Of a stretch of DNA of 64,000 bases, positions 56,426 through 64,000 are shown in pieces. Both the position numbers and the translations under genes were made by a program. The DNA lies in the NCBI RefSeq assembly GCF_025574485.1, contig NZ_JAOBPO010000002.1, positions 2,501 through 66,500 on the forward strand, given 5' to 3'. The number at the start of each line of letters is the position of its first letter. Position 1 is the stretch's first letter. The notes beneath the pieces are model-generated. The model searched no databases. It was not told where the DNA came from and saw only the letters and a program-made list of their open reading frames with translations. This stretch comes from Kordiimonas aquimaris (GTDB lineage: Bacteria; Pseudomonadota; Alphaproteobacteria; Sphingomonadales; Kordiimonadaceae).

Positions 56426-56649
56426 AGTTTATATGCCTCTGGTGGTATTCTAGTACCCTTAGCGTGTCATGTGTGATTCTCTTCATGACAGCTTTCTTTG
56501 TGATTCGTCTGATTTGTAGCTCTCTACGATGTACGAATCCAGATTATCCGGTTCAGCGATCGTTAACTTTTTCTTTGTTACTTAATCTTATAGTTTGCGA
56601 ATGATGCTTCGATTGGCATCGTGTTTTTTATGAGTAAAAGAGACTATGT

Positions 56650-56844
56650 ATGAATTTTTTGAACGCTAATACTGAACGGCAAGTTGATTATAAAACAAGC
56701 GATGTTTCGGACCAAATGCGTTCTCTTGCCGAACGACTTTCTGGCCATTTGGGTCTTGATGGTGCAATCCAGATCAGCACGGAAAATCAGTGGCATGGCG
56801 TTTTATCTGTGCTTCTTGAGATGAAGCAACGTCGAAGTCGTTAG
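56650..56844 (+). CDS. Small hypothetical protein
   Basis: 64 residues, charged and helical, with AAGAGA upstream of the ATG. The predicted sequence (SDQMRSLAERLSGHLGLDGAI, then NQWHGVLSVLLEMKQRRSR) looks like a small folded helical protein, but I know no relative. It is in a 1-kb region that otherwise holds only regulatory sequence. It may be a chance frame. Confidence 0.45.
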   Translation: MNFLNANTERQVDYKTSDVSDQMRSLAERLSGHLGLDGAIQISTENQWHGVLSVLLEMKQRRSR

Positions 56845-56935
56845 ATATTTTCGCAGTTTTTATCAATTTCATCCTCTTGTGAAGAATCATTACAGCGTAA
56901 GTATTATTGCGTGCGTGAATCTTCATGCATTTCTT

Positions 56936-56963
56936 TTGACATTGGTAATTAATTCGTTATATT
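56936..56963 (+). promoter_or_regulatory. Strong sigma-70-type promoter of the Ttp operon leader
   Basis: TTGACA (56936-56941) and TATATT (56958-56963) are 16 bp apart. The transcript should start near 56970, about 40 nt before the small ORF at 57011 and 465 nt before the DUF3450 start. It is one of the best promoter matches in the window. Confidence 0.65.
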
Positions 56964-57010
56964 ATTACATAAGTATTTAGCTTTTTTTCTTGCTTGAAGG
57001 CGCAAAAAAT

Positions 57011-57148
57011 ATGGCTTTTGAGAGTGGCAACAAAAGAAAAGTAAAATTTTTGCTTGGAATCGTAGAAGATTCTTGGATGATAGACACCGAGCTAGGTCAC
57101 CTATCTTTGTCAGGGACGCAATTTAGAATTGCAAAACTGACACAATGA
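57011..57148 (+). CDS. Possible 45-residue leader protein of the Ttp operon
   Basis: ATG at 57011 with AAGGCG 8 bases upstream and TGA at 57146. The product starts MAFESGNKRKVKFLL and ends FRIAKLTQ. It is not a known protein. It is the first start codon after the strong promoter at 56936, and its stop codon lies inside a hairpin, so a leader-peptide role is worth considering. The remainder of the gap (57149-57434) has no clear gene. Confidence 0.4.
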   Translation: MAFESGNKRKVKFLLGIVEDSWMIDTELGHLSLSGTQFRIAKLTQ

Positions 57149-57184
57149 GATTGTCAGCAATTGATTGCCAATTGGAAATGACAA
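57137..57184 (+). promoter_or_regulatory. Two mutually exclusive hairpins in Ttp operon leader
   Basis: Hairpin A pairs CTGACA (57137-57142) with TGTCAG (57152-57157) and encloses the small ORF's stop codon. Hairpin B pairs TTGTCA (57151-57156) with TGACAA (57179-57184) and CAATTG (57158-57163) with CAATTG (57169-57174). Both use TGTCA at 57152-57156, so only one can form at a time. This is the layout of an attenuator or translational switch, although no T run is seen right after B. Confidence 0.45.
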
Positions 57185-57434
57185 CAGAGGTGGGGCGGAT
57201 TTATTCGCATATGACTTGGACAATTGGGAGAGGTACGGGAAAACCGTTTTATAACACATGGTCAAACTAGGCATTTTTGTCTTGGGGAGATCGCTGTGTT
57301 GATTACCTTCCAATTTATTTAGGGGTAAGGGTTCGGAGTAAAAAATTTCTCCAAATCTTTGCGAAGTTAAAACAGCTGTGATGGTTCCTGCTTGCAGGGA
57401 TTAAGCGGCACTTTAAAACCCATGTGGGCAGAAA

Positions 57435-58211
57435 ATGGATAAGGCTAAAGTGAAACGGATTGCTGTCTCAACAGCGGCGGTCGCCTCGATCCTTCTAGGG
57501 GCAACCGTGGCTAATGCACAAGATGCTCGCCTGAAGTCGATTGTAGACGAGGTGAACGAAGCCAATAAAATCGCTCAGGCGTCTCAGGAAACAATTGATG
57601 GAATTGCGAACACAACATCATCAATTTTCAATGACTACCGAGCTGTTTTGAAAACAAACGCCGGATTGAGAGCATATAATGCTCAGCAAAACCGCGTTAT
57701 CACCAAGCAAGTGGAAGAGATCGAGAAGATCAAAACTTCCATTGGTCAGATTGATGAGATCAAACGGCAAATTACGCCTTTGATGTTGGATATGATTAAT
57801 GACCTGGATGAGTTTATCAAAGCTGATATTCCCTTCCTGCTCGATGAGCGTAACGAGCGCGTTGATTCATTGCGTGATGTGATGGATAACCCGAACGTAA
57901 GTGACCCTGAGCGGTTCCGTGTTGTTCTAGAAGCTTATAAAGCTGAAGTACAATATGGTCGTACTCTCTTCGCGTATGAAGATGCGCTTGAAGATGGCCG
58001 TACAGTTAACTTTGTGCGTTTGGGCCGTGTTGGTTTCTATTATCAAACAAAAGACACTACGGAAACAGCTGCTTGGAATTCCGAGACAAACTCTTGGGAT
58101 ATTCTAGGCTCTGAATATACTGGCTCTATTCGCCAGCTTGTTCGTATGGCTCTGCGTCGTACACAGCAAGACGTTAGTGTTCTTCCAATTTCAGCACCGA
58201 AGGGAAACTAA
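57435..58211 (+). CDS. DUF3450 protein of TonB-type transport operon
   Basis: 258 residues with a signal peptide ending near residue 29 (VANAQ). A long helical, coiled-coil region (about 35-130) is followed by the conserved DIPFLLDERNERVDSLRDVM, FVRLGRVGFYYQT and SIRQLVRMALRR, which define DUF3450. In marine bacteria the gene leads operons with a TtpC-type protein, ExbB, ExbD, TonB and a TPR protein, as here. The precise role is unknown; a periplasmic part of the energy-transducing complex is likely. Confidence 0.92.
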   Translation: MDKAKVKRIAVSTAAVASILLGATVANAQDARLKSIVDEVNEANKIAQASQETIDGIANTTSSIFNDYRAVLKTNAGLRAYNAQQNRVITKQVEEIEKIKTSIGQIDEIKRQITPLMLDMINDLDEFIKADIPFLLDERNERVDSLRDVMDNPNVSDPERFRVVLEAYKAEVQYGRTLFAYEDALEDGRTVNFVRLGRVGFYYQTKDTTETAAWNSETNSWDILGSEYTGSIRQLVRMALRRTQQDVSVLPISAPKGN

Positions 58212-58212
58212 G

Positions 58213-59577
58213 ATGAAGAAGTTACTTACATCCGCTGCCCTTCTTGCAGTTGGCATGACAGCCGGTGTTTCTGCGCAAGATGCAGACATGGGTGCACTAC
58301 TCAATAAGGTGCGTGAGGGTCGTGTTACAGAAACCGCTGAGCATAAAGCTCGTGAGGCTGAATTTATTCAGCGCCGCGATCAGCAAACTCAGCTTTTGGC
58401 AAATGAGCGTCAGACTCAAGCGCAGCTTGAGCGTGAAAGTGCACGTCTCGAAGAAACGCGCCGCAACAACGAAGCGGAAATTACACGCCAACTTGAGATC
58501 CAGCGTGAACGCCTTGGTCAGCTCAGTGAGTTGTTTGGTGTGCTGCAGCAGGCTGCAGGTGATGCGCGCTCTGTTATCGCAACATCTCATGTAACGATCG
58601 ACAATCCTGGTCGCATGGAAGAAATCGACATATTGGTTTCTAAAGCATCAGAATCATCTGAGTTGCCAACACTTCAAGAAATTCGCTCTTGGCCAGCTCA
58701 AATGATCATCGAAATGATCGGTTCTGGCGAGGTTGTTACGTTTGACCACGAAGTTCGGTTGAACGATGGTAATACACAGCAGATGACAATTGCCCGTGTC
58801 GGTGATTTTGGTCTTGTTGGCGACGGCAAATTCTTGCAGTTGAAATCAGACGGCGAAGTTGCAGAGCTGCAGCGTCAACCATCTGGTCGTTTCACAAGCA
58901 CGGTTGCACCATTTATGGCTGCGACTTCAGGAATGCTTCCGCTCGGTGTTGACCCTACGCGTGGTCAGCTGCTGAATCTTGAAGTAGACAAGCCAACTAT
59001 TGAAGAACGTTTGGAGCAAGGTGGTGAAATTGGTTACATCACGCTTGGTCTTGGTGTTGTCGGTGTGTTGCTTGCAATCTTCCAGTGGGTCTACTTGTTT
59101 GTTGTAGGCGGTAAAGTGAAGCGTCAGGTTAAATCTGAGGTAGCTAATGTTAACAACCCGCTTGGCCGTGTACTTGCAGTATATGACCAAAACCGGAATG
59201 TGGACGTTGAAACGCTTGAGTTGAAGCTTGATGAAGCCATTCTCAAAGAAACGCCAGCGCTTGAACGGTTCCTGACAGTAATCAAATTGATTTCTGCTGT
59301 GGCACCGCTGTTCGGTCTTCTCGGTACTGTTACCGGTATGATCGAAACATTCCAGGCAATCACGCTGTTTGGTGCGGGTGATCCGACACAAATGGCTGGT
59401 GGTATTTCTGCAGCACTTATGACTACGGTTGAAGGTCTTGTTGTCGCTATTCCAACTCTGATGTTGCACAGCTTCCTGTCAGGTTCTTCGAAAGGTGTAA
59501 TTCACATTCTGGAAGAGCAGTCTGCAGGCATTATTGCTGTTCACGCAGAGAAAGAGCACGCGAATGCAAGCGCTTAA
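58213..59577 (+). CDS. TtpC-like MotA/TolQ/ExbB protein with long periplasmic N-terminus
   Basis: 454 residues from the ATG at 58213, 1 bp after the DUF3450 stop, with AGGGA upstream. A signal peptide (to about residue 22) is followed by a coiled coil (about 40-125) and a periplasmic domain. The C-terminal third has three membrane segments of the MotA/TolQ/ExbB family, with LFGLLGTVTGMIETFQAI and GLVVAIPTLMLHSFLSG. This is the architecture of TtpC, required for the TonB2 system in Vibrio. It is thought to help ExbB-ExbD-TonB span the periplasm. Confidence 0.92.
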   Translation: MKKLLTSAALLAVGMTAGVSAQDADMGALLNKVREGRVTETAEHKAREAEFIQRRDQQTQLLANERQTQAQLERESARLEETRRNNEAEITRQLEIQRERLGQLSELFGVLQQAAGDARSVIATSHVTIDNPGRMEEIDILVSKASESSELPTLQEIRSWPAQMIIEMIGSGEVVTFDHEVRLNDGNTQQMTIARVGDFGLVGDGKFLQLKSDGEVAELQRQPSGRFTSTVAPFMAATSGMLPLGVDPTRGQLLNLEVDKPTIEERLEQGGEIGYITLGLGVVGVLLAIFQWVYLFVVGGKVKRQVKSEVANVNNPLGRVLAVYDQNRNVDVETLELKLDEAILKETPALERFLTVIKLISAVAPLFGLLGTVTGMIETFQAITLFGAGDPTQMAGGISAALMTTVEGLVVAIPTLMLHSFLSGSSKGVIHILEEQSAGIIAVHAEKEHANASA

Positions 59578-60091
59578 TGACGCATTCGACGCGATCAGAG
59601 CGTTCATGGAGCAGGGCGGTAACGTCCTGTTCCTGATCCTCGCGGTCACGTTCATAATGTGGGTGCTTATAATTGAACGTATGTGGTTCTACACACTTGA
59701 GTACCGTAAACAGCGGAATCGAGTGATTGGAACGTGGGAAGCTCGCAGCGAGCGGAAATCATGGTATGCGCATAAAATTCGCACCGCGATGATTTCAGAG
59801 ATTAATCATAACCTTTTTCAGGGTGTGAGTTTAATCAAAACGCTTGTTGCATTGTGTCCGCTTGTTGGCCTTTTGGGGACAGTAACCGGGATGATTGAAG
59901 TTTTCGATGTTATGGGATCACAAGGTAGTTCGAATGCACGCGCCATGGCTGCGGGTGTTTCGAAAGCAACAATTCCTACAATGGCAGGTATGGTTGCGGC
60001 GCTTTCGGGCGTTTTCCTGAGCACATACATTGAACGGCGAGCAAAACGCGAGGTCGAGCGCCTTGAAGATAGCTTGACAATGGACCACTAG
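59564..60091 (+). CDS. exbB: ExbB-type proton channel protein
   Basis: 175 residues from the ATG at 59564, which overlaps the upstream gene by 14 bp; the frame is open from 59534. Three membrane segments: about 18-38, then two in the C-terminal half with PLVGLLGTVTGMIEVF and TIPTMAGMVAALSGVF. It works with ExbD to use the proton gradient. It is the short partner of the TtpC-like protein upstream. Confidence 0.93.
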   Translation: MQALNDAFDAIRAFMEQGGNVLFLILAVTFIMWVLIIERMWFYTLEYRKQRNRVIGTWEARSERKSWYAHKIRTAMISEINHNLFQGVSLIKTLVALCPLVGLLGTVTGMIEVFDVMGSQGSSNARAMAAGVSKATIPTMAGMVAALSGVFLSTYIERRAKREVERLEDSLTMDH

Positions 60092-60114
60092 GTCAGAGGA
60101 CGGAGATTTAAATA

Positions 60115-60534
60115 ATGCGTAAGTTCTCGAAAGGCGAAGATGAAGCTGAAGTAAACATGACGCCGATGCTCGACATCGTGTTTATCATGCTTATTTTCTT
60201 CATTGTTACCGCTACTTTCACTAAGGAATCCGGCATTGAGATCAATAAGCCTGAGGACAATAATACTCAGAACGATCCACCGCCACCAGATGATGAAACG
60301 CGTGCGATTGCATTCATCATTGATGAAGGAAACCGGATTAGTCATGACTTTCTGAATATTGATATTTCGTCAGTTTCGTCGATTATCAAAAAGGAAAGTG
60401 TTGAACGCCCGAAAGCACCGGTTGTGATTCAAGCTGCTGAAGGTTCTCACCTCGGTTTGTCTATCCGAATCTACGATGCTGCCAAGGCCGTAGGTTTGGC
60501 TGACGATAAGATTGTGATGACACCGAAGAAATAA
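60115..60534 (+). CDS. exbD: ExbD-type biopolymer transport protein 1
   Basis: 139 residues with one membrane segment near the N-terminus. The family motif NMTPMLDIVFIMLIFFIVTATF holds the key aspartate (D at residue 23). The periplasmic domain follows. CGGAG lies before the ATG. It is one of two ExbD genes in this operon. Confidence 0.94.
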   Translation: MRKFSKGEDEAEVNMTPMLDIVFIMLIFFIVTATFTKESGIEINKPEDNNTQNDPPPPDDETRAIAFIIDEGNRISHDFLNIDISSVSSIIKKESVERPKAPVVIQAAEGSHLGLSIRIYDAAKAVGLADDKIVMTPKK

Positions 60535-60641
60535 ATACGGCTTTGGGGCTTCATTGCCCCGCCGTCTTGGGTTCGTGATGAACACGTACCTGTTTTGTTT
60601 GAGGGGCGAAGCCTGCTTTTGCAGGCTAACTGGAGAAGACA

Positions 60642-61040
60642 ATGCGTAACCACGCTCAACAGGAAGACGATACTGAAATTAACATGACACCGATGCTAGA
60701 CATCGTGTTCATCATGTTGATCTTCTTCATCGTAACGGCGGTGTTCGTGAAAGATTCTGGTGTCACAGTTTTAAAACCAGAAGCGGAAACTGCAGTACAA
60801 CAGGGGCAGGTCAGTATTTTGATCGCTGTTACAGCTGATGACGAAGTTTACATTAACCGTGAGGAAACAGAGCTTGATGCCCTGCGTACTGCGGTTGAGA
60901 AATTGCATGCGGAAAACCCTAAAGGTTCTGTAGCGATCCAGGGTGATCAGGAAGCGGATGCGGTTCTTGTAATGAAAGTGTATGACGCCATTCGTGATGC
61001 CGGCGTTGACAAAATAGCAATTGCTACGGAGTTGAAGTAA
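60642..61040 (+). CDS. exbD: ExbD-type biopolymer transport protein 2
   Basis: 132 residues, again with NMTPMLDIVFIMLIFFIV and the key aspartate. The periplasmic domain differs from the first copy. The 107-bp gap before it contains GGCTTTGGGGC and similar GC-rich short repeats but no terminator. GGAG lies before the ATG. The next gene begins directly after its stop codon. Confidence 0.94.
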   Translation: MRNHAQQEDDTEINMTPMLDIVFIMLIFFIVTAVFVKDSGVTVLKPEAETAVQQGQVSILIAVTADDEVYINREETELDALRTAVEKLHAENPKGSVAIQGDQEADAVLVMKVYDAIRDAGVDKIAIATELK

Positions 61041-61658
61041 ATGATTACTCGAGTAGCCACATCTATGGCCGCGGCTGGTGGCGTAACTTTTGGTTTGTTC
61101 CTCGTGATGAACTTCTTGGTTGCGGGTGACGGCGAAGTCAATTTGGATGAAAACGCACGTGCGCGTTTTGTTGATATCATTCAGGATATTGATGAACAGC
61201 CGCCACAGCGCCTTGAGCGCGAAGTTGAGAAGCCACCGGAAGTGGAAGCACCACCGCCGGAAATCGAAACACCACAATTGGATGTGCAAGGGCCAGATAA
61301 ACTTAATTTGTCTATTGGTCGTGCTAATGCAGGTGCAGGTGTTGATCTAGGATCAATTGATCTTGGACCAAGTTCTGATGGTGATTACCTGCCACTTGTG
61401 CGGGTGCAACCACAATATCCTCGTCGTGCTGCGGAACGTGGCATTGAAGGATATGCTATCGTTGAATTGACAGTTGCAGAAGATGGTACTGTGCCAAGAG
61501 ATTCAATTGTTGTGATCGAAGCGGAACCTAAAGGTTATTTTGAACGTGAAGCAATTAAAGCTGCTGCAAAGTTCAAATATAAGCCGAAGGTTGTAAATGG
61601 TAAGGGTCAGGAAGTTACTGGCGTCCGTTATCGTTTCAGCTTCAATTTGCAAGACTAA
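61041..61658 (+). CDS. tonB: TonB-family energy transducer
   Basis: 205 residues; the ATG follows the exbD stop codon without a gap. The N-terminal anchor (about 10-28) is followed by a short Pro/Glu-rich spacer (about 55-85) and the TonB C-terminal domain (about 115-205: VRVQPQYPRRAAERGIEGYA, then KAAAKFKYKPKVVNG). The spacer is much shorter than in E. coli TonB (239 residues in all), fitting the TonB2 type that needs TtpC to reach the outer membrane. Confidence 0.94.
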   Translation: MITRVATSMAAAGGVTFGLFLVMNFLVAGDGEVNLDENARARFVDIIQDIDEQPPQRLEREVEKPPEVEAPPPEIETPQLDVQGPDKLNLSIGRANAGAGVDLGSIDLGPSSDGDYLPLVRVQPQYPRRAAERGIEGYAIVELTVAEDGTVPRDSIVVIEAEPKGYFEREAIKAAAKFKYKPKVVNGKGQEVTGVRYRFSFNLQD

Positions 61659-61677
61659 TAAGGGGCAACAGAAAGGT

Positions 61678-63042
61678 ATGATCATGTTTAACAAGTTCAA
61701 ATCCATACCCATGGCACTAGCTGCCGCTGCAATTATTGCAGTGACACCGGTTCCAGAAGGTTCACCTTTGTCAAGCAGTGCTGCGGCTCAGGACGCACCT
61801 AAAAATACGCAAAAAACGCGTAAGGTGCCTGCTATGAGCCTGGATGTGCACAAAAAAGTGCAAAAAGCGCAAGAAGCAATTGATATAAGTGATTTAGCAA
61901 CGGCTAAAGAAATCCTTGCCAAAACACTGACTGCTCGCAAAATCAATGAGTATGAGCGTGCGGTTGTTTGGCAAATGAATGCAATGATAGCATTCGAGGA
62001 AGAAGACACGCCTGCGACTATCGATGCGTACGAAAAAATTCTGACTTTCCGCGAATCTATTCCTGTCGCTCAGGAAATGGCCGTAACGTATGGTCTTGGT
62101 CAGTTGTACTTCAGTATCGAAGACTATGATAAGGCTGTTAAGTACATCACTGATTGGGAAAATGCAGTAGACCCATCTCTCATTGGTGTCAGTCAACTTT
62201 CATTCATTGCGACTTTGCATTATCAGAAAGCTGATTTTCCAAAAGTAATCGACTACATCTATAAAGCGATTGCGCAGGCAGAATCTCTCGATACTGTTGA
62301 GGTGAAGGAAAACTGGTATAACTTGGCGCTATCTGCGCACTGGGAACTAGAACAATTCACCAAAGTGCGTGATGTACTTGAAATTTTGCTGATCCGTTGG
62401 CCAAACCCAACTTACTGGACACAGCTTGCAGGCGTTTACCAAACATTAGATGAAGAGCAAACGTCCTATTCGTTGACGGAAGCGGCTTACAAGCAAGGCT
62501 TCCTTGATGAGAAACCTTTGCAGATTGTGAACGTTGCTCAGATTCAGCGTGCGCGTTCGGCTCCGATCAAATGTGCATGGGTTATTGACCGCGCTTTGAA
62601 GGAAGAGCTGGTTGAGAATAATGCTGAAAACCAACGCTTGCTTGGTGAGTGCTATCTTCAGGCAACTGAATTCCAGAAAGCACTTGCACCGCTCTCTATT
62701 GCGGCGCGCGAAGAAAGTGACGGCAACCTTTGGCTTCAAATCGGACAGGTGCAGATGCAGCTTGACCGGTATGATGATGCAGTTAAGTCTTTCGATAATA
62801 TGAGTGAAGCATATGAATCTGATAAAGACAGTGATCAAAAGCTAGTTGCCAAGAAACTGCTTTCTGGTGTGATGATGAAAGGTCAAGCTCTTACCGAACT
62901 TAAACGGTTTAAAGAAGCTAAAGATGCTTTCCGTCGCGCCAGTCGTTTGGCAAAAGAAGATAGTGAGCGTCGTGCAGTTGCAAACTGGCGTAAATATCTG
63001 ACGGCTGAAGAGCAGCGGGAGCAGCTTTTAACTGGTCGCTAA
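61678..63042 (+). CDS. TPR-repeat periplasmic protein of the TonB operon
   Basis: 454 residues from the ATG at 61678 (a second ATG lies at 61684), with AAAGGT upstream. A signal peptide (ending near AAAQ) is followed by tetratricopeptide-like helical pairs throughout. The last gene of the DUF3450-Ttp-Exb-TonB operon; TPR proteins at this position are known in Vibrio-type and Shewanella-type operons (TtpA-like). It probably scaffolds the complex. A terminator follows. Confidence 0.9.
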   Translation: MIMFNKFKSIPMALAAAAIIAVTPVPEGSPLSSSAAAQDAPKNTQKTRKVPAMSLDVHKKVQKAQEAIDISDLATAKEILAKTLTARKINEYERAVVWQMNAMIAFEEEDTPATIDAYEKILTFRESIPVAQEMAVTYGLGQLYFSIEDYDKAVKYITDWENAVDPSLIGVSQLSFIATLHYQKADFPKVIDYIYKAIAQAESLDTVEVKENWYNLALSAHWELEQFTKVRDVLEILLIRWPNPTYWTQLAGVYQTLDEEQTSYSLTEAAYKQGFLDEKPLQIVNVAQIQRARSAPIKCAWVIDRALKEELVENNAENQRLLGECYLQATEFQKALAPLSIAAREESDGNLWLQIGQVQMQLDRYDDAVKSFDNMSEAYESDKDSDQKLVAKKLLSGVMMKGQALTELKRFKEAKDAFRRASRLAKEDSERRAVANWRKYLTAEEQREQLLTGR

Positions 63043-63086
63043 AAATAATTGATAAAGATGTGTTTACGCACTTTTGAAATGATCAT

Positions 63087-63117
63087 AAAGGCATCAACAT
63101 TGTTGGTGCCTTTTTCT
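63087..63117 (+). terminator. Terminator of the TonB operon
   Basis: AAGGCATCAAC and GTTGGTGCCTT pair over 11 positions with one G-T, then T5CT4. Confidence 0.88.
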
Positions 63118-63153
63118 TTTGAATGATAATTGGGCTGTTGATAAGCTGTTCTC

Positions 63154-63465
63154 ATGATTTTAGCCGTATATATTGCAGTTATACTTGCACTTGGTGTTCT
63201 TGTGATGATGCGCCGCGAAATTACCAATGGCTTTTTCAGATGGCGTGATTATTTCCTCACCGCACCGCTTTTGTATATCTCTGCTTTGATATTGCTATGG
63301 CTGGATAGTTTTGTAGCGACATTGACTCCCCCATCGTTTTGGATAATTAGCATACCTTTGAGGGCGTTGATTGGGTTTGGTATACTTGTTGTTGTCTGGG
63401 GAGGTACCTTGACAGCTGGCGCTCTTATTTTACGTCTGTTGGCTAAGCCTTTTCAGCACACATAG
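63154..63465 (+). CDS. Small membrane protein of unknown function
   Basis: 103 residues with three membrane segments (about 2-19, 34-52 and 66-95) and few charged residues outside. No motif that I recognise. It starts 37 bp after the TonB operon terminator and is independent of it. Confidence 0.7.
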   Translation: MILAVYIAVILALGVLVMMRREITNGFFRWRDYFLTAPLLYISALILLWLDSFVATLTPPSFWIISIPLRALIGFGILVVVWGGTLTAGALILRLLAKPFQHT

Positions 63466-63527
63466 CACTATGTTTGTAACGCTGGAACATCGCGCTACCT
63501 CTATTATGAACATATAGGGGAATTATC

Positions 63528-64000
63528 ATGAAGTTTTTTGCGATAGCGATTGCTACATCAATTGTTGCAGCACACTTATCTGCGTCTGCGCAAGATCAGA
63601 ATACAGCTGCAAAAGCCAAGAGCGCAGCTGAACGTTTGAATACCATGACAGCAGCAGAGAAAATCAAGCTGAATAAAACACCTATTAAAGCAGGTGTGTA
63701 CCCTGCACCTGAAGCCCCTCATTACGGTCCAGCCTATGGTTCTATTGTTTTTGTCGATACGGATATGAAGGACACGATTGGCGGTACGCTGACGATGAAG
63801 CCTGCCGTTGATGCAAAAGGCAACCGTGTTAACGAAGCTGATGAAGGCATCACGACCTACATGGTTCATTGGGGACTTGAAGTGGGCGCTCCCGGTGTTG
63901 CAGATGATAAGGGCAACGGAGACCTCGGCGGAGACTGTATGGGGTTTCGTGACACGGGCCATGTAGTGGCTATGCCTGCCAGTGAAGTAGGGAATGTCAT
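63528..64000 (+). CDS. Exported protein of unknown function (truncated by window end)
   Basis: Open from the ATG at 63528 to the window edge, about 157 residues so far. AGGGG lies 8 bases before the ATG. The signal peptide ends near residue 21 (ASAQ). The mature part has a helical, lysine-rich start, the segment VYPAPEAPHYGPAYGSIVFVD and THYV-like TTYMVHWGLEVGAPG, then a glycine/aspartate-rich loop with one cysteine (GGDCMGF). I do not recognise the family, and the missing 3' end prevents a better call. Confidence 0.75.
   Translation, partial: MKFFAIAIATSIVAAHLSASAQDQNTAAKAKSAAERLNTMTAAEKIKLNKTPIKAGVYPAPEAPHYGPAYGSIVFVDTDMKDTIGGTLTMKPAVDAKGNRVNEADEGITTYMVHWGLEVGAPGVADDKGNGDLGGDCMGFRDTGHVVAMPASEVGNV

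Noticed and set aside
56603-56628. GATGC/GCATC hairpin followed by T-rich sequence as a terminator after the pabB-pabC gene
   Set aside because: Only a 5-bp stem, and it is about 180 bp from the stop; too weak to call.

Overview
The window looks like chromosomal DNA of an alphaproteobacterium, probably a marine, flagellated, aerobic heterotroph. Kordiimonadales or a close relative is my best guess, but this is inference. Support comes from the rRNA order ending 23S-5S-tRNA-fMet, the CheY-CheZ pair next to a TipF-like degenerate EAL protein, a DUF3035 lipoprotein following ileS-lspA, a MutL that carries its own endonuclease motif, a large TonB-dependent receptor, and a Ttp-type TonB operon. 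Base composition looks moderate and even. I see no transposase, integrase, phage gene or CRISPR array, so this is ordinary chromosome rather than an island.

Layout. 1-3420: end of an rRNA operon (23S, 5S, terminator, initiator tRNA, terminator). 3140-3771: gene-free, filled with small perfect hairpins arranged in a repeating pattern plus inverted copies of a tRNA T-arm. 3772-8258: Tat-exported cupin, LysR regulator divergent from a small secreted protein, a second secreted protein, and a histidine kinase/receiver pair. 8354-11933: iron-type TonB receptor with a Fur-like site, divergent from a ferredoxin-reductase-like flavoprotein. 12160-28349: mostly protein and peptide breakdown (Tricorn-type S41 protease, secreted esterase, TolB-propeller amidohydrolase, RTX M10 metalloprotease, M1 aminopeptidase with a DUF6702 partner), interrupted by an SDR, an Lrp-type regulator and a branched-chain aminotransferase/cupin operon. 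28362-39339: housekeeping and small regulators (mutL, ArsR/SRPBCC pair, ileS-lspA-DUF3035, a degenerate receiver, an NTF2-like protein, TerC, a solute-binding protein, ribF). 39608-43404: motility control (cheY, cheZ, HAD hydrolase, TipF-like protein). 43623-56844: envelope and metabolic genes, including an AsmA-like/SCP2/DUF1499 set, a protein with a histone-H1-like tail, acyl-CoA dehydrogenase, MATE exporter, two MAPEG proteins, an Ig-like/MauG lipoprotein and a PabB-PabC fusion. 56936-63042: a seven-gene operon (DUF3450, TtpC-like, ExbB, ExbD, ExbD, TonB, TPR) with a strong promoter and a structured leader. The window ends inside an unrecognised exported protein.

How the genes fit together. 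The Ttp/ExbBD/TonB operon can energise outer-membrane receptors such as the one at 8354-10471. The exported and envelope peptidases could feed peptides to the cell, and the branched-chain aminotransferase could act on the resulting amino acids. CheY, CheZ and the TipF-like protein form a motility cluster. LspA lies directly upstream of a lipoprotein gene whose product it should process.

Most worth a second look: the hairpin cassettes around tRNA-fMet, the leader with a small ORF and mutually exclusive hairpins ahead of the Ttp operon, the unknown-domain/histone-tail fusion, the CheZ with two FliM-like motifs beside a degenerate EAL protein, and the MATE leader with a 32-codon ORF and a perfect hairpin. 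I found no clearly novel multi-gene defence or biosynthetic system.
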